Part shown: positions 25,201 through 35,075 of the stretch, piece by piece
How positions within the stretch are numbered: the first letter of the stretch is position 1
Layout of the letters: every line of letters starts with the position of its first letter
Assembly: GCF_900005765.1 (NCBI RefSeq)
Contig: NC_041685.1
Coordinates: 868,001 to 932,000, forward strand
Direction: 5' to 3'
Length of the DNA stretch: 64,000 bases
Source: Plasmodium relictum
Taxonomy: Eukaryota; Apicomplexa; Aconoidasida; Haemosporida; Plasmodiidae
Translations under genes and position numbers: made by a program
Notes under the pieces: generated by a model
Seen by the model: the letters and a program-made list of their open reading frames with translations, nothing else
Databases searched by the model: none
Told to the model about the DNA's origin: nothing

Positions 25201-26935
25201 TATTTGTACTATTTATATCATTTGCATTATTTAATGAATTGAGAATAGTTATGTTATTTATATTATTAATTTTATCTATATTACTGCTGTTATTATTATT
25301 ATTAGATCGATTATCTGATACAGCAAAGTTATTTAAAAAATCAATGTTTTTACTAGTATTGTTAACGTCATTATTCATTTCATCATTATGTGAATATTGA
25401 AAAGAGGGTGAGTAACATTTAGATACTTTTAATGAGTCATGCACAAATGTATTTTTATCATGTATAGATCCGAAGGGTAATTTAAAATAGATTTTTTTTA
25501 AATAAGAATTTTTATAACTTTCATTTAATTCATTAAAAATATTTTGATTATTTATATACATATTTGCACTTTTATTTTCATTCATATTTAATTTCATATT
25601 TTTTAAATAACTATTATAATTATACAAATTAATTAATTTATTATTATTATTATTATTATTTATATCATTTATTTTATCATGCATTTTGATATTTTTTGGT
25701 TGAGTATTTGGTTTGTAATGATTTTCAACTTGAATAATATTTTTATCCTTCATAATATTCTCCATTCTTTTATTTATGACATTAAGAAAATTTTTATAAT
25801 TTTCTTTTTCTTGTGCTCTTAGAAATTCTTCTTGAGGAATCCCAGATGATATATTAGATTGTTTTCTAATATAACTTTTTTTATCAGAATGATGGGAATT
25901 AATTTGATTAAAATTTAAAATAGATTCAATATTGTTAACTCTTGGAGTGCATGGTAAGTTTACATATTGAGAATAAGATATTTTTGTAGAATCGCTCTTA
26001 TCCTTTACCTTATTATTATGAGTTTTAAATGATAATTTATTATCATTTGCATTTACATTATCATTTATTATTTGGTTTTCACTAAGGTCATTATCAAATG
26101 TAGATTCATATATAGAATCATTATTATAAACTTTATTATCATTTTCCTGATTTAGAATATTTATACTACTTTTTAAATTTAAATTATTACCATATTTGGA
26201 AATTAAATTACTATTAAATTTATTAGAAATCTCTTTATTATTCTTTATATTTTTCATTTCGTTTATATCATTTTTTATATTATTTACATTATCTGAGCCA
26301 TTCATATTATAAAAATTATTAATATAATTAATTCTTTGTATATTATTTATTACATTTTCCCCAGGAATTATTTCATTTAAAATGTTATTAGGAATATTTT
26401 TATTATTAAGTAAGGTGTTTTTATGTATCAATTCATTTATACCTGAGCTAAAGTTATTGCTATTTTTTTGGTTACCATTTGAAGATAATTTATACATTGA
26501 ATTTTTCGTTTCAATAATTGCTTTACTTTCCTTTAACTGATTTGATATAAAATTATAATTAATATCGTTATTTTTATCTATTATTCCTAATGCATTATTA
26601 GATGCATTATCACTAATTTTATTTTTTATATTCTTATTTATATAAGCATTTAAATAATTAAGCATATATTCATTATTATTATTATTTTCAAGTTCTCTAC
26701 CTTCTTTTGAATAATTATTGCTTATTTTCAAAAAATCATTTCCATTTTCTTTTGTAAAAGGTAAGATATATACATCACTATTCGAATACTTTTTTAATGG
26801 TATTATATTGGAATTGTTGTTATTATTTACATAACTTTTTTCATTCAATGAATTTAATTCATTATCATAATTTGAAAATATTGTGTTGCTATTACTATTT
26901 TCTTGAAACAAATCTACTTTTCTTAATTGATTCAT
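19226..26935 (-). CDS. Very large Asn-rich protein with C-terminal protein kinase domain
   Basis: Single-exon gene for 2569 residues. About 2200 residues upstream of the kinase are asparagine-rich low complexity with no recognisable domain. The kinase occupies about 2270-2569. It has a glycine loop EEGSFGVVYKG (residues 2279-2289; the first Gly of GxGxxG is Glu), the ATP-anchoring Lys2299 (NVAVKIP), HPNIIKLCGG, an intact catalytic loop IHRDIKPEN (H2404-R2405-D2406) and DFG at D2424-F2425-G2426. An APE-like YAPPELL and a C-lobe ending DPNLRPTASEIVQLL follow. All catalytic residues are present, so it should be active. The sequence looks closest to TKL-type kinases, but group placement by eye is weak. 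The gene ends 1.3 kb from the pseudokinase gene, convergent with it. The target is unknown. Confidence 0.9.
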   Translation of the reverse strand: MNQLRKVDLFQENSNSNTIFSNYDNELNSLNEKSYVNNNNNSNIIPLKKYSNSDVYILPFTKENGNDFLKISNNYSKEGRELENNNNNEYMLNYLNAYINKNIKNKISDNASNNALGIIDKNNDINYNFISNQLKESKAIIETKNSMYKLSSNGNQKNSNNFSSGINELIHKNTLLNNKNIPNNILNEIIPGENVINNIQRINYINNFYNMNGSDNVNNIKNDINEMKNIKNNKEISNKFNSNLISKYGNNLNLKSSINILNQENDNKVYNNDSIYESTFDNDLSENQIINDNVNANDNKLSFKTHNNKVKDKSDSTKISYSQYVNLPCTPRVNNIESILNFNQINSHHSDKKSYIRKQSNISSGIPQEEFLRAQEKENYKNFLNVINKRMENIMKDKNIIQVENHYKPNTQPKNIKMHDKINDINNNNNNNKLINLYNYNSYLKNMKLNMNENKSANMYINNQNIFNELNESYKNSYLKKIYFKLPFGSIHDKNTFVHDSLKVSKCYSPSFQYSHNDEMNNDVNNTSKNIDFLNNFAVSDNRSNNNNNSSNIDKINNINNITILNSLNNANDINSTNNVEDNISVKQITNANINNSHHLIIKKKKISSNLNESEGKDFSFEKKASNNNTFNKNDFYLNQINTYNENNEFYISENTNKETINDDNSFLHSDSNVQLREASYKNEKGQNIKDGNIEENNVHFYNENYTNLKSNDIINKSEKNYNEEEINNLGNFDNLININHNNSNVMENQMSLNNNLNNNINNINTNYNTSVTNNYNINNSFMHIPNNFINKNSNNDFINTSDNFITINNNINRDFNKINDNTINRIDNNNNNMNYNKQIINIQNEKKINEQTQIDTLNNGMNNLSLDINFNNMEYEKMNNSNSEAIFYENISYVNEKDNNDINNTINNINTNINSNISNINNNNEMDIKSEECNNEDDNNEIKKNENYELHINIDEKGKFSNYFNPEINNENVSSLENNINYNKKINNISDNKLNDLNYSISNSCLKNSLINVNSAINDNISYDNNNDDECILNNNFTNTNFSFSMDHLDNSKSNIDNVNNISNVNNRLSNNLDNLNNIKNNNINSIEKNLSNNNINNYNLSNNINEENIANINRDLNSSNNNNSNINNVDNNINYMIERNIDYDSIYNKNLFENKYVNIKNNNNNLGFFDQNKVGVLSKSNIILTNSNGYSKENVIYPINTTYKYNTVNSKENYITTSNFNDNFNVSNLNNIKNLNTMNILNNVSNLNNINNVNNLSSINNANNINNLNRVNNMNTLNNMNTLKNINNFNNANNISNISNANNVNNFINKDKILENEVFKSINLVNNSVKNVNVMDNSSLYKNTVSMNLVKNNNIVNSMTYNQSKLLINKQNIPSNRCMNNNIRNLNNNTIDYKSIVNNVVNTNNFEYAQINENKNYFMLSHNNNSNNNSNNNNNNSNNNSNNNNNNNLSYRKNILCDNKTNDKTNLFLSYNKLSNVSNGYNVEISEKKLINLDNYNMNNIMKSEHSPNNVISKSIIDINDNKNMTIGKLMNSSNNDIGERRHLDNSDINLLNMKSCVYTNILESKNNSIINENNNNKNNMNPEIANSKINNYINDNISNLILNKNINNFINNGRQAIQNNVNPYLSNVNNINVHNINFKKNENIYNHKNIPIENKINNNNDSINRYCKESSNDIEKINDHFILANNKNINIINKIKNQKGTYICNYAKNCISLNSVASQKINDVNVNKISEARIIYNNNNKSKNTCLNNKNDFNKNTLDKNYEINKNGNSNENINYLSNFRNIVNNNASSNNNIQNSFKENFYNNLNILTSNKNISNIDFNDNIIYKNNNGKINSSSSNHKINITQALLSNRGTRLYRNSVINEHRNILDQSNKERKYDELNDEVNESEINGNDNMQEKKFLHNDTQIKREKKNIENMNNSYYFNSNIVQKHYEYNNLINNNKINDIMHLKNSLNYNNGIINHDKKINQDDFIQTTLNNILTNDIKNKNYDELMCNKNFISNNQMYSINSKIQNNIPNNIPNTNLISKYNKDLLTNNERSNIRLMAGNTDLNNINNNISNFNSISNNNICYRNIECYNGVNENNSNVSSDKSSKNKNIMNNIKLDNTIKNRNSQNSYANIGTINDINKVVFNNQNKVDENSQHIYDVEQGNIKYISNSSDLTNKKKENENVFRISKTQLLSLENDIKYLQSLSTYIKSEDLYFETYEETDVYYDKSNNEYMHTVSSCTQINTKDYGINKSIINNKDYLNGKLKKEKKKTKYFTNRFSSKLKYTIIEEGSFGVVYKGWYKGLNVAVKIPVDKMARQDPYGLTKRSINEWKILSKCDHPNIIKLCGGIVHSYFDIWLVTKLVNGLDLHTIKNNMSKDEKVLGIDISLKMCRQLAGVIDFLHTPIKNKKNVIIHRDIKPENLIIDNDWNIHLCDFGDAEECEDGIVTNVSGATWIYAPPELLTCHPLKQSSDYNFLDHTKLSYKWDIWSMGCVFQEMMNLPSPFQHYIITFEESDQIYEKLVDVFTKKLPPCIHSKIENSPFADIIRLCLNYDPNLRPTASEIVQLLNQPDEYLLLKRK
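22586..22665 (-). repeat. Trinucleotide repeat coding for poly-Asn/Ser
   Basis: A TTA/TTG/ACT-type trinucleotide run on the plus strand. On the coding minus strand it makes a tract of Asn runs broken by Ser within the 2569-residue kinase. Confidence 0.85.
22990..23225 (-). repeat. Imperfect Asn-Asn-hydrophobic peptide repeat in the large kinase
   Basis: The coding strand gives a chain of short units of the type NNxNN(I/L/V/M/A), for example NLNNINNVNNLSS and NMNTLNNMNTLKN, over nearly 80 residues. Unlike the pure poly-Asn tract nearby, every third or sixth position is hydrophobic, so it is an expanded short peptide repeat rather than simple triplet slippage. Confidence 0.7.
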
Positions 26936-27429
26936 TTTCTAATGGAAAATTAAAGAAAAATTATGCTGATATCCTTTAAAAAAAAAAAAAAAAAGATATA
27001 AAAAAAACAAAATATAAGAAAGTATATATATAAAAATAGTATTTAAATATTAACTATTAAAAAAGAAAAATATATAAAATTAAATAATTTTATATATTTT
27101 TTAATATGTATGCAAAAATATATAACATATTGGAATTTTTACAATAAAAAAATAAAATAAAATAAATATAATAAAGTTACTTATTATTAAAAAAAATAAA
27201 AAGAATAAATGAGAGAAAAAGAAATAGAAAAAATAATACAAAAATAAGTCTTTTTAGTAAATATTTAATTAATCTTTACATCAATATATATAATAGAAAT
27301 CTTGTAAAAGTATATTTACTATTTAATAAAACAAAAATTAATTTGACAAAGACTTTATATTTTATATATGAAAAAAAAAAACTAATTTAAAAAAAAGAAA
27401 AAAAAAGGGGGAAAAAACTAAATATAATA

Positions 27430-27501
<72 letters not shown>

Positions 27502-29947
27502 TTTAATAATAAATAAAATGTACAATAATATAATTGTGTTCATTATTCTTAAATTTAAAAAATTATTTTGTGCATATATAGCAACTATCAAATATAAATA
27601 GTATAAATTTTTACATATTTTTGTAAATAAATAAAGACATATCCATTATATTTTTTTTTTTATAATTCATTTTTAAAAAAGTTAAAAAAAAAAACCTTAT
27701 GAAAATTTTTTAGAAATATTAATTATAAAATTAATATCTTTATATAAATATCTATATTTACGTAAATATATATATATATATATATTATTCTTTTTTTTTT
27801 TTTTTTTTTTGATACTTCATATAATATACTTATTATTGTCAGCAATTAATATTTTCTTTGTACATTTTTTTATCACCTCATTTTTTTATATTTTTTATCA
27901 GAATACAATTTTTAATAGGGTATATAAATATATTTAAACATAAAAAATATATATTTTTATATATATTTTATATATCTTTAAAATATATGTATTTTTTCCT
28001 TATTTTTTTATTTTTTATTCTTTTTAATTGAATAAATGCAGTAATGAATTAGTATTATGGAAAATTATGCTTTACGAATGTAGAAATAGAAAAAATAAAA
28101 TCATAAAAAATGAAAATAAAAAAAAGAATAACTACAATATTGTCATTTTATTTTATTTCACATTTTTCTTTTTTTTTTCTTTTTTTTTTTTTTCTGTAAT
28201 ATTTAATCTTATTATTTTTATTCATTTTAATAAAAAAGGTAAGATTCATAGAAAAAAAATATAAACGAAAAATAGAACAAAATAAAAACGAAAATTTATT
28301 TTTTGTAAACCATAATTCTATTTTATTTTTTTTTTTTTTTTTGTATCATTTTATAATATGCACACAGAAGAAGTATAAAAATATTCCCATTAAATTAAAA
28401 AAAAGTATTTTACAAAATATATGAAGTATTCATGTTATCATTTTTAACATAATTTTACTATTTTTTAAAACATATATCTTCACAAATTTCAACTATTTAC
28501 ATTTGTATTCATACTTCTATTTATTTTATTTTTTTAATTTACTTTTAGATGGCAAATATTATTTCTGCATGCTTTTTTTTTCTTTTTTTTTTTATCTTAT
28601 AAAATGAAATAATGTTTAAATACATATATGTGTGTATATTTATTCTTTTTAGTAAATAAAAATTTCAGAAATTTTCAGTTAATTTAGAATCATTAAATAT
28701 CAATAAAAATATATATTTTTAAATTAAAAAAAAAAAAGGTTATATAAATAATTATTTATTAATAAAGTAGAATATGAGCATTAAAACTTTGTCTTTTTAT
28801 AATATTTGATAAAATACTTACAGTATTTTATTGTATTTCAATAAATGATATTTTTTTTTTAAATTAGAAGAAAAAATGAATTTCTAGGATTAATAAAATA
28901 TTTCTTTTGACATCAAAATTAAAGTTTATGTAAAGACATCTTATACGAAAGAGTATAATAAAGAATTTTAAGCAGCATTACAGAAATATTTACATTAATT
29001 TATTTATAAATTTTTTTTTACTTTTATTTATTAAAATATAAGTAGTAAAGGTCTTTTAATTTATAAACTTTTTACTTAATGTTATTCTAAAGAATTGGAT
29101 TAATCTTTTTTATATTTATAAATTTGTTATAAAAAAAAAAAAAACATCAGTAAATATCATTTATAAATCTTCGTTTCACTTTTTTTTTTTTTTTCCTATC
29201 CCATTTTAATCTTTTTATTTTTATATTGATTTTAATAATAAAAATAATCTTCGAACAATTCTTTTTTTTATTTCTTTTCCAACTGATAAAATATCTTTTC
29301 TCCTAAAATAATTACTGCATTTTTAAGCTTTTTAAAAAATAAAAAAAATTATGTTATGAACTTTTCGATTTTGCTATTTTTTATTATTTAAAACAAGATC
29401 TTGCATAAATGATATATATTATTCTTTATTTTATTTTTATAATAAATATATATATATATATTTAGCAAATGAAAGTAATAGAAGTTTATTTTTCAATTAT
29501 ATAATTTCTTAATATAAATTTTACACATTTCACATATTATTTAAAAAAAAATTTTTTTTTTAAATAATTTTAATTCCTGGTTTTTTTTTTATGGCAATTC
29601 TTTCTTCTAATATATTTTTTTTTCTTCTTTGATTTGTCATTTTTAATCTTTAGTTTTTCTTTTCAAGAGATTTAAAAAAAAAAAACATGCACAATAATTT
29701 CTAATAAATAAAAAAATTAATAAATAACAAAAATTAATAAAAAAATAAAATAAAATAAATAAAATTATGTACTTCCGTAAGAAAATTACTTTTTTACAAA
29801 GAATTAGATAACAGTATTTTAAATTAATATATTATGAATTTTTTATTTATTATTTTATGAAATATGATATAAATTTTATTTTATGACATATATATAATAA
29901 GTTAAATATCATATGTTACATCAATTATTTTTATAGCTTTTGTCAAA
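26936..29947. promoter_or_regulatory. Long intergenic region upstream of the Asn-rich kinase
   Basis: Three kilobases that include the promoter of the large kinase (minus strand) and the region before the small ORF at 29948. It contains a (TA)n run at 27432-27497. A stretch at 28032-28140 has clearly higher GC than its surroundings and an open frame reading ...NELVLWKIMLYECRNRKNK..., which could be an exon of an unresolved small gene; I could not build a full model. The rest shows no coding signal. Confidence 0.5.
27432..27497. repeat. (TA)n microsatellite
   Basis: About 33 TA units upstream of the Asn-rich kinase gene. Confidence 0.95.
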
Positions 29948-30100
29948 ATGCTGAGCACAATTTTTTCCATTCTAATAACAATCTTAAAACTGTGTATAGC
30001 TACTTCACCAATAATATGTATTGTTTTAATTTTTGTATTCAATAAAAACACCCCTGATGATAAAAAAAGAAAACCTGATTTTTATTTTGAAGTAGATTAA
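29948..30100 (+). CDS. Possible 50-residue single-pass membrane protein
   Basis: An ATG-started frame of 50 codons ending TAA. The product opens MLSTIFSILITILKLCIATS, continues hydrophobic to about residue 31, then turns to a charged tail NTPDDKKRKPDFYFEVD. The pattern is a membrane segment (possibly a hairpin around the Ser-Pro) with a short Lys/Asp-rich cytosolic or lumenal tail. GC content over the frame is visibly higher than in both flanks, typical of Plasmodium coding DNA. A good acceptor-like site (TTTTTATAG) sits just upstream, so a 5' UTR intron is possible. I do not recognise the family. A frame of this length can arise by chance in such sequence, so it needs transcript or homologue support. 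Confidence 0.5.
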   Translation: MLSTIFSILITILKLCIATSPIICIVLIFVFNKNTPDDKKRKPDFYFEVD

Positions 30101-31353
30101 ATAAAAAAAATTTCATATTTGAAATAGGAGGGAAAAAATGATACCTATTAAAGCACATAAGATAAAACGAGAAAGAAAATAGAGAAAGGTAGGCATGCAG
30201 GAACATAATATTCATATATTTTTTGTATGTGTAACAATAGAAAGATTTTAACTCATTTTAGATAAATAATTATAAAAAGAAAAAAAAATAATATAAAATA
30301 AAGAAATAGATAATACGCATTTATTTTAATTTTTTTAAGCTTATATTTGTTAAGACATAGTATCATTGGAAAATAAAATTAAGCTATATATAGAAAGTTT
30401 ATATATAATTTACCAAAAATATAAAGTAAATAATTATAAGTGAAAGATTTTATTATTTTTTAAAAATTTTATTTAATACATATATAATATTGTTTTTATT
30501 TTAAAGTTGCTTATGGAAAATTTTTTTTTTTTAAATTTAAAAGAAGAGAAAAATACATTTCTTTTCCATTTTTGTTATACACCTAATTTATATATATATA
30601 TTTTTATATTTTACTCCTTAAACAATTTCAATTTTTTATATTAGCTAGAAGTCTTATATATATATAATATTAATACATTTAAATTTATATATATATATAT
30701 TCATACATTATATTTTAATTTTAATTTAATTTTCCTTTTTTCTTTTTTTTTGAAAAAAAAAAATACAGTGACAAATAAGATGCATATAAAAAAAACTTCT
30801 TTATTTTATTTTTATCATTTTTATAAAAAATAAAATACATTTTTGTCTTAAATTTTTAATGAGTTTTGAAGTTTATTTTGTATGTAAAGTTCCATTATAC
30901 TAAAAAATAAGTGCGTTAATACTTCGCTTTCATTCATTTTCTTTTTATTTTCGAATATTTTTTTATATAGAAAAAAGAAAAAAAAAAATACATTATTTTT
31001 TAATGTTATTAGATAATTAATATAACAATAACACTAAAAAAATTATCTCTACATAAAATATTTTATGTATAATATTTTTAGATAGTTATTTTATATTTTA
31101 TAACAATAAAAAGAATGAATTACTAAATATTTATTTTTTAAGAAAAATAGTTCTCAATTTTTCATTTTAAATGAATTACACATATTACCAGTTGAATAGA
31201 ATGTAATATTCTAAAATTGTTTTAATAAAAAAAATTATTTTATAGAAATCTAAAATGTTTTGTTACATATATAGTTGTCATAAAATAATAAAAACAAAGT
31301 AAAATAAATTAAATTGTATAATAAATATAATATTCAAAAAAAATTTTGAAAAA
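30101..31353. other. Intergenic region upstream of the EDR1-like kinase
   Basis: About 1.25 kb, AT-rich, presumably the promoter and 5' UTR of the fifteen-exon kinase. No coding or RNA signal seen. Confidence 0.6.
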
Positions 31354-34300
31354 ATGAATAATAATTCTAATAACTACAACAATAATTACAAAGTTTCCAA
31401 TAGTAGTATTAATAATACTAACAACTTTCATAGTAATATTAGTAATAGTTATAATAGTAATACTAATATTTCTACAAATATACGTGACAATTATAATAGT
31501 AATGTTGATAAGAATATCAATAATAATTTTGATGATAATATTACTTCTCTTCATACTCCTACTTCGAATAATAATAGTAATAAATCAAAAGATTCAAAAG
31601 AAAGTGAGTTAGATCATATTCAAAATGAAAATGAAAAAAATGGAACTAATGAAAATAAACATAAAACTCATATAGAAACGCTAAGAAAACTAAAATCAAA
31701 TCAAGAAATTGTAATATAGATAATTAAAAGATAAAAAAAAAAAAAAAATAATAGAAGTATTAAGTCTTTTACTTTTTTTTTTTTTAAATTTTTGTATTAT
31801 TTCTTTTTTTCTTACTTTCTTCTTAATAATAGAATTTAAAAAGGGGAGACGAAATAAATAAAAATATTTGTTTATTTATTTCTGATGACTTAATATTAAA
31901 AAGAAACAATGAAGTTCTAAATGAATTTATAAAAAAATTATCTATAAATACTTTCAATTTGTATTTTCCAAAATATTCAAATAATTATAATCAAATTCCA
32001 ATGGTAACATTAAAATTATTATTTAGATAAATTAAAAGTTGTGTATTAACTATCAATATCATTATTATATTTTTATGTTCTTTTTTTTTTTTTTTTTTGA
32101 GGTTTTACTTTTGTTGAGTGGAGAAATAGATGACATATTAATTGGTTTAAAATATTTGACTGATAATATTGACCAAATCAACTTTTTAGTGTTAAACTTT
32201 TTAAATAAATTAAAAAAAAAAAAAAAAGTTAAAAACAATCAAGTAATTTTATATTTAATTGATTTTGTTTTAAATAAACTATATGAAAAAAACTTAAATT
32301 ACCGTTACAAAAAGACATACATATTAGACTTTTATGATAATCTAGTGTATAATAAAAAAACATTTTTTGAGCCAGGTATTGAAAAATATAGAAAAATACA
32401 TATCGTTGTAAAAAAATAAAAAGGGATAAATAAGCATAATAATATACAATTAATATATTTCCATTTACAAGAAAATATTTACTTTTTAAATGAATATTAC
32501 ATAAAAATATATAAATATATTCAATATATTCTTTATTTTAATATATTGATGTAATTATAAAAAAAATAAAATAAAATAAAATAATTAAATAAATACATAT
32601 ATTAACAGGAATATTTAATGATGCTATTGACATAAAAGATTTAAGGTTAATATATTTTTACAAACATGATATAAAAATAAAAAAGGAAAAAAGTTTTATT
32701 AAAAAGAATCATTTAGCTAATAATAATGACATGAGTATCAATGAAATGTATGCAATGAATAACTTTAGTATTAATAGTAATTTAATCAAACAAGATTTTC
32801 TAATAAAAAATAGTGCATACGACTTAAATTTTAAATATTTTATAAAAAAAAAAAAAAAGTTGGTTGGTGAAATACCTGTGCCTAATAGATACATTGGGTT
32901 GTTTAAGTGCTTTAAAGAAAACTCAATATTTGATTGTGAATATTCCAATATTTTTTTAATGAATAAAAAATTGTTCACTAATATTAATAAGTGCGTCAAA
33001 AAATATATAAATGATAAAAAAAAATGTAGTAAAAAAGAAAATGATATTTGCAATTGCATAACTAATATAATCGTAAACATAAACAGTGATGCTAGACTTC
33101 GGTAATTTTTTTTTTTCTTTTATCAATAAATAAATTTCTCATTTGTACATATATATATATATATTTAACTTATTCATAAAATTATTAGTGAAATAGTTAA
33201 TACAGCTAAAAATGAAGTTAAAAATGTAAAAAATATTTTAATAAAAATAAAAAAGATTGAAAATTTAGTAGACAAGTTAATTAAATATGATAACGAAAAT
33301 ATAATTATAAATGAAGAAGAAAAAAAAAAAAACTATCAAGGAAAAGGAGCAAAAGAAGAAGAAGATACTAAAAACGATAAAAAAAATGAATATGATGAAG
33401 ATAATGAAAAGAATGAATATGATAAAGAGAGTGAAGATGATAAAGAAAGTGAAGATGATAAAGAAAGCGAAGATGATGAGGAAAGTGAAGATGATGAGGA
33501 AAGTGAGAATGATGAAGAAAGCAAAGATGATGAAGAAAATAAAATTAAAGAAGACATAAATCAAGAAAGTACTGAATATTGTAAAACTACTGAAAATTAT
33601 TATAATAGAGACAATATTCACAAACAAGAGAATGAAAAAGAATTAGACATTATTGATAGAAAAGATGGATTTATCATAAATAGTAAAGGAAATTCAGTTA
33701 TAGCAAATTACAATAAAAGTAATAAGTACAAAGAAAGTCAAAAAAAAAACAAAAGAAAATATTGCGAAATAGAAAAAAATAGCTTAAAAGAAAAGAGTAA
33801 TGATTCTATATTTAATAAATCAAGTAATTCTTTATCAAATAAAATTCATGAGAGAACTTTTTCTGAAATGTTTTCCTCTGAAGAAAAGAAAAAAAAAAAA
33901 AAAATGGAAAATTATGGTGAGGATAGTGAAAGTATAAAAACTTTCTATTTTGAAAATTTTGACTTTAACTTTGTTTTACTTGGAAGTGTAAAAAAAGGAT
34001 CAGATAGGCATAAATCATTATTGTTTAAAGTTAAATTTTTCAAAAAAAGGAATAAATAAAAATACTATCATTAATAATCAATAATATTAATATAAACTTT
34101 ATTTTATTTTTGAATAAATCAAAATATTAATAGGTGTTATGCGATTCTTTGGATATTCCTTGTAGATTCGTTCGCTACATTAAGAACAAAAATGTAAAAT
34201 ATTTTAATCTTGTTTTAATACCATCTATTCCAGGTAATTTTTATTTAAATATGTTCTTTAATTTTTTTGTATTTTATTTTTTCTTATACAATTATACACT

Positions 34301-35041
34301 AATTCACTTCTACTTTTTTTTTTAAAAAGAACATAATATTATTGAAAGTATTATACCTATATTTTGGGAGAAAAAGATAAAAAATAAATTAAATTTAAAT
34401 ACACAATCTAAAATAACAATTTCAAATTTTCTAAATAATATAGAAATTAAATTTAATTATCTTGATAATTTTTTTTTAAAGTAAATAAACAATAATCTTA
34501 TTTTTATTATATATATGTTTTTCATTTATATATATATATTTTTTCTTATTAGAATATGGAAAAATAATAACGAATTAATTGATTTAGATGTCTATTTTAC
34601 TTTTAAAAAGAAACTAGGAATTGGGGGATTTGGTGAAGTATGGAAAGTATCACTTAAAAATGAAGAGTTTTATAGTTCTTTTTTTTTTTTTAGTATAAAA
34701 AATACTTCAAATTTCGCTTTAAAAATAATGGACATGAAGTAATATAAATAATTCAACTAATATTAGTATATTTATAAAAAAAAAATTTTTTTTTTTCATT
34801 TAGTGAATTTAATTTAAATGAATCTCTTATCATGAGAGAAAAAGCACATATTAATGTAATACAAATTTATTGTGTTTTTAAAGGTAATAATAATATTTTA
34901 TCTTAGATACAATTTTATATATTTAAATAAAAATATTAATATTATTATTTTAGGTTATCAAATATTAATAAATAGACAACACGAAAAAGAAAAAAAAGAA
35001 TCTCTTTGTTTTCTTTTAGAGCTAGCTGATACATCATTAGG

Positions 35042-35075
<34 letters not shown>

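Noticed and set aside
32376-32419. Read-through of kinase exon 3 to a stop at 32419 as a true gene end
   Set aside because: Using the GTATTG donor after 32375 restores frame with the next exon and the downstream EDR1 and kinase domains, so the stop lies in an intron.
33277-33627. Antisense open frame of 116 codons opposite the EDR1-kinase exon 5
   Set aside because: It is the complement of Lys/Glu-rich coding repeats, giving Phe/Ile/Ser runs. A shadow of the real exon.
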